Shown one piece after another: positions 28,253-36,559 of a DNA stretch of 64,000 nt. Below the pieces are notes generated by a model. That model was not told the origin of the DNA, searched no databases, and was given only the letters and a program-made list of their open reading frames with translations. Position numbers and translations under genes: made by a program. Origin of the DNA: Mycobacterium persicum (GTDB lineage: Bacteria > Actinomycetota > Actinomycetes > Mycobacteriales > Mycobacteriaceae); the NCBI RefSeq assembly GCF_002086675.1, contig NZ_MVIF01000012.1, positions 1-64,000 on the forward strand, written 5' to 3'. How positions within the stretch are numbered: the stretch's first letter is position 1; each line of letters begins with the position of its first letter.

Positions 28253-28622
28253 GAGCGGCCTCACTCCCCGTGGCAGTCTGGCCACCAACGCTAACCCGCA
28301 AACATAAGGAGACCGAAAGCCGCGTTTAACTCTTTGCTAAGAGCGATTTTCGCGGAAGTTGCCGAGCCTCCAGCAACGTCGGTCGCACCGGGGCGGCGGT
28401 TTTTTACGGCAATCTCCCAGGATGCGCCGGTGCCGTCGGGAGCGTCTCGCTGTTAGGCTGCGATGGCTGCCCATCGCCCAGTCGGCGGGCCAGAGAACAG
28501 GCGGGTCGCCCGCTCAGCCGAAGCAGCAGGCGCACGCCCGACGACAATGCGCGCCACGTAGCGAGGTGGGGCACCGGCACCACCGCCCGTCGGGGAGCTT
28601 GCGGGGCGGAGTCGGGCATTGG
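28253..28622. other. divergent intergenic region, 370 bases
   Basis: This gap separates the OprA-like gene (minus) from the acyltransferase gene (plus). On the plus strand a -10-like TAGGCT at 28454-28459 could drive the acyltransferase with a leader of about 155 bases. On the minus strand a loose SigF-like arrangement (GGCTTT, 18 bases, GGGTTA) lies near 28292-28320; it is too weak to call. I see no convincing small gene or hairpin. Confidence 0.3.
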
Positions 28623-29915
28623 ATGACGAAACAGCAGAGTCCAGACGGAAAGAGCGTCGTGCGCACCGGAGATATCACCGCAGACATCAGGGGTGAGATC
28701 CGCGGGGAGATCAAGTCGCTGACCGGACTTCGCATCATCGCCGCGGTATGGGTCGTGCTGTTTCACTTCCGGCCGATGCTGGGCGATGCATCGCCGGATT
28801 TCCGTGACGCGCTCGCGCCGGTGCTCAACTGCGGTGCCCAGGGCGTCGACCTGTTCTTCATTCTCAGTGGCTTTGTGCTGACCTGGAACTACCTCGACCG
28901 GATGGGCAGGTCCTGGTCGACCCGCGCCACCGTGCATTTCCTGTGGTTGCGGCTGGCCCGGGTGTGGCCGGTCTACCTGGTCACCTTGCACCTGGCCGCA
29001 CTGCTGGTGATCTTGAGCCTGCACGTCGGGCATGTGCCGCTGCCGGAAGTGAGAGATCTCACCGCTATCAGCTACCTCCGGCAGATCCTGTTGGTGCAGT
29101 TGTGGTTTCAGCCGTTCTTCGACGGGTCCAGTTGGGACGGCCCGGCCTGGTCGATCAGCGCCGAATGGCTGGCCTACCTGCTGTTCGGTGTGCTCATCCT
29201 GGTGATCTTGCGAATGGAACGCGTTACCCGCGCCCGCAGCCTGATGCTGCTGGCTTTCGCCGCGTCGTTGCCGCCGGTGCTGCTGCTGCTGGCCAGCGGC
29301 CAGTTCTACACGCCGTGGAGTTGGCTGCCGCGCATCGTCACACAGTTCATCGCGGGGGCGCTGGCCTGTGCCGCGGTGCGCCGGTTGCGGCTGTCCGATC
29401 GTGCCCGCCGGGTGGCCGGATACCTTTCCCTGCTGCTGATCGCGGTCATGGTGGCCGTCATGTACTGGTTGGACGCGCATCCCATCACCGGAGTCGTAGA
29501 CAGCGGCGGCGTGGTCGACGTGCTGTTCGTTCCGCTGGTGATCACGCTGGCGGTCGGCCTGGGCAGCCTACCGGGACTGCTGTCGACGCGGCTGATGGTT
29601 TACGGCGGGCAAATCTCATTTTGCCTGTACATGGTGCATGAGCTGGTGCACACCGGGTGGGGCTGGGCCGTTCTCCAATTCGATCTGACGCCGCAGGACA
29701 ACCCGTGGAAATGGAACATCATCGGCCTGCTGGCGATCGCCGTGGGCGCCTCGATCCTGCTGTATCACTTCGTCGAGGAGCCCGCGCGCCGCTGGATGCG
29801 CAAGATGGTAGATGTAAGAGCAGTGCACCGGAAAAGCGAATCCGCTGAGTCGACGAGCGCCACGCTTCATCCGATCGACGGTGCGCGGGAAGCGGTTTCG
29901 GCCCGCGCGGGGTGA
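28623..29915 (+). CDS. membrane acyltransferase, acyltransferase-3 family (Rv0517-like)
   Basis: A 430-residue polytopic acyltransferase starting MTKQQSPDGKSVVRTGDITA. The family text is SLTGLRIIAAVWVVLFHFRP, with the catalytic histidine in the first helix, then GAQGVDLFFILSGFVLTWNY, a second signature. About ten helices follow, with WSISAEWLAYLLFGVLI and the end LLYHFVEEPARRWMRKMV. These enzymes transfer acyl groups to sugars or other exported envelope molecules. The acceptor is unknown. It corresponds to Rv0517 and is followed after 78 bases by an exported GDSL hydrolase. Confidence 0.9.
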   Translation: MTKQQSPDGKSVVRTGDITADIRGEIRGEIKSLTGLRIIAAVWVVLFHFRPMLGDASPDFRDALAPVLNCGAQGVDLFFILSGFVLTWNYLDRMGRSWSTRATVHFLWLRLARVWPVYLVTLHLAALLVILSLHVGHVPLPEVRDLTAISYLRQILLVQLWFQPFFDGSSWDGPAWSISAEWLAYLLFGVLILVILRMERVTRARSLMLLAFAASLPPVLLLLASGQFYTPWSWLPRIVTQFIAGALACAAVRRLRLSDRARRVAGYLSLLLIAVMVAVMYWLDAHPITGVVDSGGVVDVLFVPLVITLAVGLGSLPGLLSTRLMVYGGQISFCLYMVHELVHTGWGWAVLQFDLTPQDNPWKWNIIGLLAIAVGASILLYHFVEEPARRWMRKMVDVRAVHRKSESAESTSATLHPIDGAREAVSARAG

Positions 29916-29993
29916 CGGTTGCAGCGCGTCGACGGCAAGTTCGCCGAGATTCCTCGTACGATGACGGCGCCGTATCCCAGCGGAGGTTTGGTA

Positions 29994-30668
29994 GTGAGTC
30001 GGGTGGCCATGTTCATCATTGGTCTGACTCTGGTGGCCGCCGCGACCCCGGCAGCCCCCGGCTACCGCCCGTTGACCATGGATTTCCGGCTCACCCACCT
30101 CGCGGTGATCGGCGACTCCTATACCGCCGGCACCGACGAGGGAGGCTTGGGCGCCACGTCGTGGACGGCGCGCGCCTGGCAGGCGCTGGCTCGTGCCGGA
30201 GAGCGGATTGCCCCCGATGTGGCGGCCGAGGGCCGAGCCGGTTACGGGGTGCCCGGTGACCATGGCAGCGTCTTCGAGGATCTGACCGCTAGGGCGGTCA
30301 AGCCCGACGATGTGCTGGTGGTGTTCTTCGGGTCCCGCAACGACGCGGGTGTCGAGCCGCAATTGCTGGCCGAAAAGGCCGGCGCGACTTTCGATCTGGC
30401 CCGCCGCTTGGCGCCGTCGGCGAGGTTGCTGGTGATCGGGCCGCCGTGGCCCGCCGCCGAGGTCCCCGACTCGGTGCTGCAGATTCGCGACGTGCTCAAC
30501 GCTGCGGCGCACGCCGCGGGAGCAGCATTCGTCGATCCAATCGGCGACGGCTGGTTCGTGGACAGGCCCGAGTTGATCGGCGCGGACGGCGTGCACCCCA
30601 CCGACGCCGGGCATCAATATCTGGCGGACAAGATCGCACCGCTCATTCGCGCGCAGTTACCGCGATGA
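29994..30668 (+). CDS. exported SGNH/GDSL hydrolase (Rv0518-like)
   Basis: A 224-residue secreted esterase-like protein. The GTG at 29994 is preceded by GGAGG at seven bases and gives a signal peptide (MSRVAMFIIGLTLVAAATPA). The mature part has block I AVIGDSYTAGTDEGG with the catalytic Ser, a Gly in block II (EGRAGYGVPG), FFGSRNDAG as block III and DGVHPTDAGH as block V with Asp and His. All four SGNH residues are visible. It lies downstream of the acyltransferase-3 gene and may remove or transfer acyl groups on envelope sugars (inference). Confidence 0.88.
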   Translation: MSRVAMFIIGLTLVAAATPAAPGYRPLTMDFRLTHLAVIGDSYTAGTDEGGLGATSWTARAWQALARAGERIAPDVAAEGRAGYGVPGDHGSVFEDLTARAVKPDDVLVVFFGSRNDAGVEPQLLAEKAGATFDLARRLAPSARLLVIGPPWPAAEVPDSVLQIRDVLNAAAHAAGAAFVDPIGDGWFVDRPELIGADGVHPTDAGHQYLADKIAPLIRAQLPR

Positions 30669-30722
30669 GCGGGCTGATTTTCGTCCAAATCTTCAGCCGC
30701 ACAAGGTGGTAGGGGTCGCCAC

Positions 30723-30839
30723 TCAGTCTTCCGCGTGCCTTTCGTAGTCCCAACGCTCAAGGCGCGCTTGCAATTGCACGAGACCGAGTCCGGCGACTGG
30801 CGTAAGCGCCGTCACAAATATCACCATCAACGGACTCAT
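30723..30839 (-). CDS. 38-residue small membrane-associated protein
   Basis: A complete small gene: GGAGG, seven bases, then ATG. The product is MSPLMVIFVTALTPVAGLG, then LVQLQARLERWDYERHAED. The first 20 residues are a hydrophobic helix and the tail is amphipathic and charged. I recall similar short mycobacterial proteins ending in RLERWDxERHAED, annotated as hypothetical, but could not check. It lies 92 bases downstream of the acyltransferase-SGNH gene on the same strand. Function is unknown. The strong ribosome binding site and family-like tail make it a credible gene. Confidence 0.65.
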   Translation of the reverse strand: MSPLMVIFVTALTPVAGLGLVQLQARLERWDYERHAED

Positions 30840-30931
30840 CTCGAAACCTCCAAGACTCCTTCAGTGATAACACGTTCTGCGTGGTTATGTGGTTCATTCG
30901 CAAAGAAATTCATCCGTGTCGTAATCCAACG

Positions 30932-33100
30932 TCACCCTTCGGCCAGGGCGCGATCGGCCAGCGCCCCGATAACCGGTGTCAGCAGCTGCGAGTACTCGGT
31001 TGTCACGTGGTTGTCGTCGCGGAACACCAGGGTGTTGCCCACGATCACCGGGCATCGCTCGGTGCTGCAAAATAGATCGGTCAGATCCGCATAGTGGCCG
31101 CCGGCGGCTGCGGTGGCCGCCTGCTCGGCGGCGATACCGTCGCCATTGGCGGCCACCGACCGAAGGGGCGCGCAGCCGCGTGCGTCGTCCAAGTGGGCGG
31201 AAAGGCACGTCGGCACCGAAGAATGCGGATCGGCGACCGGGCCCAGCACCAGCACCGCCGAACCGTTGCTGCGCAGCTGGGCCACCGTCCGGAACAGCGC
31301 ATCGATCCACGCCGGGTCGTAGGACGCGAAGCTGAAGTCCGCGTGGTAGCGGCGGCTCATGCCCAGCACCACCAGGCGCGGCCGCTCGGCCCGCAGCCGG
31401 TCGAGTATCTCGGCGCGCCACTGTTCGCACTCGGTGTACCTGCGGCCCAGGTACGGGCTGACGATCGGCAGGTCCAGCAGCGGGCAGGTCACTTTGCCCA
31501 ACGTCTCCAGCCGCCAGTGCCGCTGCGTGGCGGCCTGTTGCAGAGCCGGGTCCCACATGGCGGCATGCGAGTCGCCGACCAGCGCGATGGTCGTCGCCGA
31601 CGCGGTGTCGGCCGAAGCGCACTCGCGCTGGCCGACGTCACGCCAGGACCGCAGGCAGCCGTTGACGAAGACGGGGGCCTTGTCGCCTGGCGCCGCAGCC
31701 AGCGGCGGGTTCAGATTCGTCGGCACCGCCCGCAGGTCCGCGGCGGCAGCGACGGCGTCGCGCACCTGGGCGAAGAGACTCCGGATCGCCGCCTCCCGCG
31801 GGCTCGGGGCGTTGGCGCTCGCGGCCGCCGAGGGTAACGCGGCGATCTTGGCCTCGGGGGCGGCGGCTCCGTGGCCGGCCGGTGCCGGTATCGCGGTCAG
31901 CAATACCGCGGACGCGCACGCCGCGACGGCGCTGGTCGCACCGGCCAGTGCCAGGCTCGCCCTGGCGGATCGGCGGAACGCCGCGGCGAACCGGCCGGGA
32001 TTTTCGACCAGATGCAGCGTGATCACCGCAAGCCCGGCCGAGACGATGGTGGCCGCCAGCCTGGCCGGCAGTCCGGCGGAATCGCCGAGCAGCGGCGGCA
32101 TCAGGAGCAGCACCGGCCAATGCCAGAGGTACCACGAGTACGACACCCGCCCGATCGCGCGCATGGCCGGACGGCACAGCACGCGACCGACTCCCATCGC
32201 GCCGGTGACGCAACCGCTGCCGATCACCAGCGCGGTGCCCAGCACCGGCAGCAGCGCCGCGGTGCCGGGGTAGGGAGTACCCGGGCCCAGCTGGGTGCAG
32301 GTCAGCAGGATCAGCGCCAGACCGCCCCAGCCGACGACTGCCGCGGGCGCCAGCGGCAGCCGTCGCCAATGACCGATCGAGAGGGCCACCAACCCGCCGG
32401 CGGCTAGTTCCCAGGCGCGGGTGGGCAGCGAGAAGAACGCCCACGACGGCGACGTGCGGGTCCAGACCGCCGCCGCCGCCAGCGACGCCGCCGCCACCAA
32501 ACCCAGGGCGACGGCATACGGCATGGCCCGCGACCCGGTGCCGCGACCGACTCGTCGGACCAGCCATCCGGTGCCGATGATCAGCGCCGGCCACACCAGG
32601 TAGAACTGTTCCTCGACGCCCAGTGACCAGTAATGCTGGAAGGGCGACGGGGGCTGGTCGGCGGACAGGTAATCGGTGCCTTGCCCGGCGAACCGGTAGT
32701 TGCCGACATACAACGCGCTGGCAATGCCGTCGACGAAGACCCGCCGCGCTTGCAGGGGCGGCAGCAGTGCGGCGGCGCCGATCGCGGTGGCCACGCCGAC
32801 GGTAGCCGCGGCGGGCAGCAGCCGGCGCGCCCGCGCACCGTAGAAGCGGCCCAGCCGGACGGTACCGGTGGTGGTCACCTCGCGCCACAGCAAGCCGGTG
32901 ATGAGGAAGCCGGAGATGACGAAGAAGACGTCCACGCCGATGTAGCCGCCGACGATGCCCGGTATGCCGGCGTGATAGAGCACGACGGCGACCACCGCGA
33001 CCGCCCGCAAGCCCTCGATGTCCGGGCGGAAAGCGATCCCTCGATTGGGCCGCCCAGCTGAACGGAGCGGGCCGGCGGGGTCTTTCGGGGGAGCTGTCAT
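30932..33100 (-). CDS. acyltransferase-3 / SGNH fusion protein (OafA-like)
   Basis: A 722-residue membrane acyltransferase with a periplasmic SGNH domain, as in O-antigen or peptidoglycan O-acetyltransferases of the OafA/OatA type. The ATG at 33100 (MTAPPKDPAGPLRSAG) is used. The N-terminal part has FRPDIEGLRAVAVVAVVLYH and YIGVDVFFVISGFLITGLLW, about eleven helices and YWSLGVEEQFYLVWPALII. The C-terminal 280 residues are extracytoplasmic, with IALVGDSHAAMWDPAL (Ser block), LGMSRRYHADF and DDNHVTTEYSQLLTPV (Asp/His block). It follows the esterase gene after ten bases on the same strand. The acceptor is unknown. Confidence 0.9.
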   Translation of the reverse strand: MTAPPKDPAGPLRSAGRPNRGIAFRPDIEGLRAVAVVAVVLYHAGIPGIVGGYIGVDVFFVISGFLITGLLWREVTTTGTVRLGRFYGARARRLLPAAATVGVATAIGAAALLPPLQARRVFVDGIASALYVGNYRFAGQGTDYLSADQPPSPFQHYWSLGVEEQFYLVWPALIIGTGWLVRRVGRGTGSRAMPYAVALGLVAAASLAAAAVWTRTSPSWAFFSLPTRAWELAAGGLVALSIGHWRRLPLAPAAVVGWGGLALILLTCTQLGPGTPYPGTAALLPVLGTALVIGSGCVTGAMGVGRVLCRPAMRAIGRVSYSWYLWHWPVLLLMPPLLGDSAGLPARLAATIVSAGLAVITLHLVENPGRFAAAFRRSARASLALAGATSAVAACASAVLLTAIPAPAGHGAAAPEAKIAALPSAAASANAPSPREAAIRSLFAQVRDAVAAAADLRAVPTNLNPPLAAAPGDKAPVFVNGCLRSWRDVGQRECASADTASATTIALVGDSHAAMWDPALQQAATQRHWRLETLGKVTCPLLDLPIVSPYLGRRYTECEQWRAEILDRLRAERPRLVVLGMSRRYHADFSFASYDPAWIDALFRTVAQLRSNGSAVLVLGPVADPHSSVPTCLSAHLDDARGCAPLRSVAANGDGIAAEQAATAAAGGHYADLTDLFCSTERCPVIVGNTLVFRDDNHVTTEYSQLLTPVIGALADRALAEG

Positions 33101-33110
33101 CTGGCCGGCT

Positions 33111-33971
33111 TCAGGACGCCATCCAGGCCAGCTCGGCGGGCAGTTGTCCGCGCCAATAGTCCGTGTCATGCCCGCCGGCGGAGAAGCTGCCCGCCGGGGC
33201 CGTCTTCAATTGGCTGACGAACTGCCGCGTGGCGAAGTAGAACCGATCGCCGATGCCGCAGTCCACCCGCAGCGGAATCTGGTTCAGCGCCGGGAGGCCT
33301 AGGACACTGTGGGCCACCCAGTCGTCGTAGCTGTCGAACGCGCCGGGTGCGCTGCCGGTGAACGAGGTGTACAAGGCCGGGCTGATCGCGCAGATTCCAG
33401 CCGTCCGGGCCGGGCCCAGCCGAGCACCCAGCAGCAGCGCGCCGTATCCACCCATGGACCATCCCAGGAATCCCACCCGGGTGGTGTCCATCCCCATCGA
33501 GGCCAGCAGCGGCAGCAGCTCGTCGAGCACCATCGCGCCGGAGTCGGTGCCGGATGCCCTGCGGTGCCAGTAGGTGTTGCCGCCGTCGACACCGACCACC
33601 GCGAACGGCGGCTTACCCGCCTTGACCAGCTGGGCCAACCCCTCCTCGACGCCGAGCTCGAGCATCATGCCGGCGTTGCCGTCCTTTCCGTGCAGGGCGA
33701 TGACCGGCCGCAACAACCTGGTCTGGCCCGGCGGCAGGGCGATCACCCAGTTCGTCTGGATACCGCCGCGGGCAGCCGAGATGAATGAGCCGGACAGCTT
33801 GGTCGGCAAGCTGCTGCCGGCCGCCGGGGGCTCGAACGGGGCCGGCGCCTGCGGTGGCGCCGCCTGGGGTTTGAGCGGATCCAGCAAGGCGCTCAGAGCC
33901 CACACACCAGCGGCTCCCGCGCTGGCTCCGGCGCCCATCCGCAGCACCGCGCGACGGGTCAGGTCAGCCAC
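33111..33971 (-). CDS. exported esterase, alpha/beta hydrolase of the esterase D/antigen 85 type (Rv0519c-like)
   Basis: A 286-residue hydrolase. The GTG at 33971 gives VADLTRRAVLRMGAGASAG, a Tat-type N-terminus. The mature part has VIALHGKDGNAGMMLELGVE, the nucleophile motif VGFLGWSMGGYGALLLGARL, DCGIGDRFYF as a likely acid region and AGGHDTDYWRGQLP with the histidine. It resembles Rv0519c. It is transcribed toward the acyltransferase-SGNH gene, ten bases away, forming an envelope acyl-transfer/acyl-removal unit with the 38-residue protein. The start is uncertain because no strong ribosome binding site is seen. Confidence 0.82.
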   Translation of the reverse strand: MADLTRRAVLRMGAGASAGAAGVWALSALLDPLKPQAAPPQAPAPFEPPAAGSSLPTKLSGSFISAARGGIQTNWVIALPPGQTRLLRPVIALHGKDGNAGMMLELGVEEGLAQLVKAGKPPFAVVGVDGGNTYWHRRASGTDSGAMVLDELLPLLASMGMDTTRVGFLGWSMGGYGALLLGARLGPARTAGICAISPALYTSFTGSAPGAFDSYDDWVAHSVLGLPALNQIPLRVDCGIGDRFYFATRQFVSQLKTAPAGSFSAGGHDTDYWRGQLPAELAWMAS

Positions 33972-34291
33972 GGGGCCATAATGCCGCCCCGACAGGGTTT
34001 TTCCCGGCGAGCCACGCCGCATCGGTAGCCCAATCGTGACGCCGGGCCGCGGCCGCGTGGATTCCAGGGCTCCGCACGCGGCAAATGCACACTCTTGCAC
34101 CACCGGTCGCTCGGATTGGGGAGGTTTTCGCCCTTGGCCGGCGGTCGTGTGGCCTCAATCATGGACAGCACGCGGTAGGGCATCGGAGCTGACCAGGGCA
34201 GCTCACGGCCGGCTCAACGTCAGCGACCCGCGCGCGGCCATCGTCGTTGGCGAGCTCGGCCGTTGGCCTTGGTATTAGAAAGAGGACCCGG
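33972..34291. other. divergent intergenic region, 320 bases
   Basis: This gap lies between the exported esterase (minus) and the SsuD-like gene (plus). The only clear signal is AGAGGA just before the ATG at 34292. Neither strand shows a convincing promoter, hairpin or small gene. The sequence is GC-rich throughout. Confidence 0.3.
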
Positions 34292-35434
34292 ATGAGCCTG
34301 GCTTTTCATTGGTTTCTGCCGACGTACGGCGATTCACGCAATCTGGTTGCGGGTGGGCACGGTACCGCGATGCGTGGCGACCGGCCCGCGACGCTGAAGT
34401 ATCTGCACCAGATCTGCGCGGCCGCCGAAACCAACGGTTTCGAGGCGGTGCTCACCCCCACCGGGTTGTGGTGCGAGGACGCCTGGCTGACGACGGCGAT
34501 GCTGGTCGAGCGCACCGAGACGCTGAAGTTTCTGGTCGCCTTGCGTCCCGGCCTGACCAGTCCCACCCTGGCCGCCCAGATGGCTGGCACCTTCCAACGC
34601 CAGTCCGGCGGCCGGCTGCTGCTCAACGTCGTCACCGGCGGCGAACCGCACGAGCAGCGCGCCTACGGGGACTTCTTGGACAAACAGTCGCGGTATGCCC
34701 GCACCGCCGAGTTCCTGCACGTGGTGCGACAACTGTGGAGTTCGAGTGAGCCGGTGACCTTCACCGGCGACCACATCGGTGTCGAAGGAGCGGCGCTGAA
34801 CAACCGGCCCGACCCGGTTCCCGCGGTGTTCTTCGGCGGATCATCGGGCCCCGCCGGGCCGGTAGCGGCGAAGTATTCCGATGTGTACCTCACCTGGGGC
34901 GAGCCGGTGGCGGCGGTCGGGCAGAAGCTGGACTGGGTCGGCGGGCTGGCGGCCGAGCACGGCCGAACTCTGCGGTACGGCTTACGGATTCACGTGATCA
35001 GCCGGGACACCTCCGCGCAGGCCTGGGCCGAGGCCGATCGGCTGCTCGAAGGTATCGACCCGGCGGATGTCGCCAGGATGCAGGCCAACCTGGCGCGCAG
35101 CGAGTCGGAGGGACAGCGCCGCATGGTCGAGCTGCGCGGCGGCAGCAACGACCGACTGGTGATCGCGCCCAACCTGTGGGCCGGGGTCGGCCTGGTGCGC
35201 GGTGGGGCGGGCACCGCGCTGGTCGGATCCCACGACGAGGTCGCCGACCGGCTGGCCGAGTATGCGCAGTTGGGCATCACCCACTTCGTCCTGTCGGGAT
35301 ATCCGCACCTGGAAGAGGCCTACTGGTTCGGTGACGGCGTGCTGCCGCTGCTCGAGCGCAGGGGTCTGTGGGCGCGGCCCAACGGTCAGTCGCCACCGGC
35401 CCCGGTGCCGTTGGCGGTTGTCTCGGCGCATTAG
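34292..35434 (+). CDS. LLM-class flavin-dependent monooxygenase, alkanesulfonate monooxygenase-like
   Basis: A 380-residue TIM-barrel flavin monooxygenase whose length matches SsuD (about 380). It starts MSLAFHWFLPTYGDSRNLVA after AGAGGA. SsuD-like text includes YLHQICAAAETNGFEAVLTP, LVALRPGLTSPTLAAQMAGT, GRLLLNVVTGGEPHEQRAYG and AVFFGGSSGPAGPVAAKYSD. Such enzymes use reduced FMN to split sulfonates into sulfite and aldehyde. No SsuE reductase or SsuABC transporter gene adjoins it, so the true substrate is open; it may be any small organosulfur compound. It appears to be a single-gene unit. Confidence 0.85.
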   Translation: MSLAFHWFLPTYGDSRNLVAGGHGTAMRGDRPATLKYLHQICAAAETNGFEAVLTPTGLWCEDAWLTTAMLVERTETLKFLVALRPGLTSPTLAAQMAGTFQRQSGGRLLLNVVTGGEPHEQRAYGDFLDKQSRYARTAEFLHVVRQLWSSSEPVTFTGDHIGVEGAALNNRPDPVPAVFFGGSSGPAGPVAAKYSDVYLTWGEPVAAVGQKLDWVGGLAAEHGRTLRYGLRIHVISRDTSAQAWAEADRLLEGIDPADVARMQANLARSESEGQRRMVELRGGSNDRLVIAPNLWAGVGLVRGGAGTALVGSHDEVADRLAEYAQLGITHFVLSGYPHLEEAYWFGDGVLPLLERRGLWARPNGQSPPAPVPLAVVSAH

Positions 35435-35522
35435 CCCGTCACCGATTACCTTGCCCGCCAGGATATTTAGCGGGCCAGCCGGCACGCGGGCAGCGCGCTG
35501 ACCCGCGACCGCGCCACCTTGT

Positions 35523-35592
35523 TGTAGACGATTGCGTTCCTTACGCAGCTCGGCTATGGTGGGAACTTAGTGAACGCAATCGTATACAACGT
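35523..35592 (+). promoter_or_regulatory. promoter bracketed by a near-perfect 19-bp inverted repeat (probable operator)
   Basis: GTTGTAGACGATTGCGTTC (35523-35541) and its inverted partner (35574-35592) match at 18 of 19 positions. Inside them lies a well-formed sigma-70-type promoter: TTGCGT (35534-35539), a 17-base spacer and TATGGT (35557-35562). The left arm covers the -35 and the right arm lies just past the predicted start at about 35569. A further TGCGTTC half-site follows at 35599-35605. This arrangement suggests a repressor, for example TetR- or MarR-like, controlling the methyltransferase gene. Confidence 0.65.
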
Positions 35593-35630
35593 GGAGTGCG
35601 TTCCCCCATCGACAAGGAAGCGAGAATCCC

Positions 35631-36374
35631 ATGACAACCGAGGTGAACGTTGCCGGTTTCGAGCCGTTGTACGGCGATCCGGAACTGACCGACGGCTTGA
35701 TCCCGTGGGACATCGGCGGCCCGCCGCCGGTCATCGAGCAGCTGGTCGCCTTTGGCGGCATCCGCGGCGAGGTCCTCGACCCGGGCACGGGTCCCGGCTA
35801 CCATGCGATTCACTATGCGTCCCAAGGGTTTTCGGTGACCGGGATTGACGGGTCAGCTTCGGCCATCGAGCGGGCCAGGCGCAACGCGGAACACGCGGGC
35901 GTCACAGTCGACTTCCGGGTGGCCGATGCCACCCGCCTGGACGGTTTCGAGCGCCGGTTCGACACCGTGGTGGACAGCGCCTTCTATCACGTCTTCTTAG
36001 GCGACGAAGCCACCCAGACGCGCTACGCGCAGGCGCTGCACCGGGCCACCAAACCCGGAGCACGGCTCTACATGTTCGAGTTCAGCCCGCACAACGTCAA
36101 CGGCATCCAGTGGGCCGGCATACCGGCGGACAACTTCGACCGGGTGCTCGGCGCAGGCGGATGGCGGGTGGATTACCTGGGCGCCACCAGCTACCAGGCG
36201 CGCTTCCTGCCGCAGACCTTCGACGCGATGACCAAAGTGGTCTCGGAGAGTCAGGACGAGATGCTCGCGCGCATGCGACCGCTCATGCGGCAGCTGAACG
36301 TGCTGCAGCCGCTGCTGCAGGACCACCGGGTACACCTTCCGGTGTGGGCCGTGGTGGCCACCCGCCTGGACTGA
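35631..36374 (+). CDS. class I SAM-dependent methyltransferase (intact homologue of Rv0520/Rv0521 fragments)
   Basis: A 247-residue methyltransferase starting MTTEVNVAGFEPLYGDPELT. The SAM-binding loop is VLDPGTGPGYHAIHYASQG, followed by VTGIDGSASAIERARRNAEH (motif II), VADATRLDG (motif III) and FDTVVDSAFYHVFL (motif IV). In M. tuberculosis the same position holds two methyltransferase fragments, Rv0520 and Rv0521; here the frame is uninterrupted. The substrate is unknown, but the elaborate upstream operator suggests expression induced by a small molecule, perhaps a toxic phenol or quinone (inference). Confidence 0.88.
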   Translation: MTTEVNVAGFEPLYGDPELTDGLIPWDIGGPPPVIEQLVAFGGIRGEVLDPGTGPGYHAIHYASQGFSVTGIDGSASAIERARRNAEHAGVTVDFRVADATRLDGFERRFDTVVDSAFYHVFLGDEATQTRYAQALHRATKPGARLYMFEFSPHNVNGIQWAGIPADNFDRVLGAGGWRVDYLGATSYQARFLPQTFDAMTKVVSESQDEMLARMRPLMRQLNVLQPLLQDHRVHLPVWAVVATRLD

Positions 36375-36491
36375 GGCGGCCACGTTGGTCGCCAAACCCT
36401 CATGAGCCCAACGGCTTTCGTGTCGCCGCCGGCCACGACAAGATGCGCCGACGGCCGCTGCGCGACCGGCGTGTGACCGGCGACCACACGA

Positions 36492-36511
36492 TTAGGGACC
36501 AACGCCTCCTG
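36492..36511 (+). promoter_or_regulatory. candidate DosR box upstream of the universal stress protein gene
   Basis: TTAGGGACCAACGCCTCCTG matches the 20-base DosR consensus at about 13 positions, keeping the key GGGAC half. A -10-like TAACGT at 36533-36538 would place the box near -43, where DosR activates. The downstream pair resembles Rv1996-ctpF, which is in the DosR regulon in M. tuberculosis. The match is degenerate. Confidence 0.45.
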
Positions 36512-36559
36512 ACACCGGCGCCGACGTTTGCCTAACGTCCATGGTGAGGAGGTGCACCG

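Noticed and set aside
28290..28325. SigF promoter for the OprA-like gene
   Set aside because: The -35 and -10 candidates on the minus strand deviate from GGTTT/GGGTAT and the spacing is long.
28359..28622. Longer N-terminus of the acyltransferase-3 protein
   Set aside because: The extra residues are Arg/Gln/His-rich without homology. The ATG at 28623 fits the family layout.
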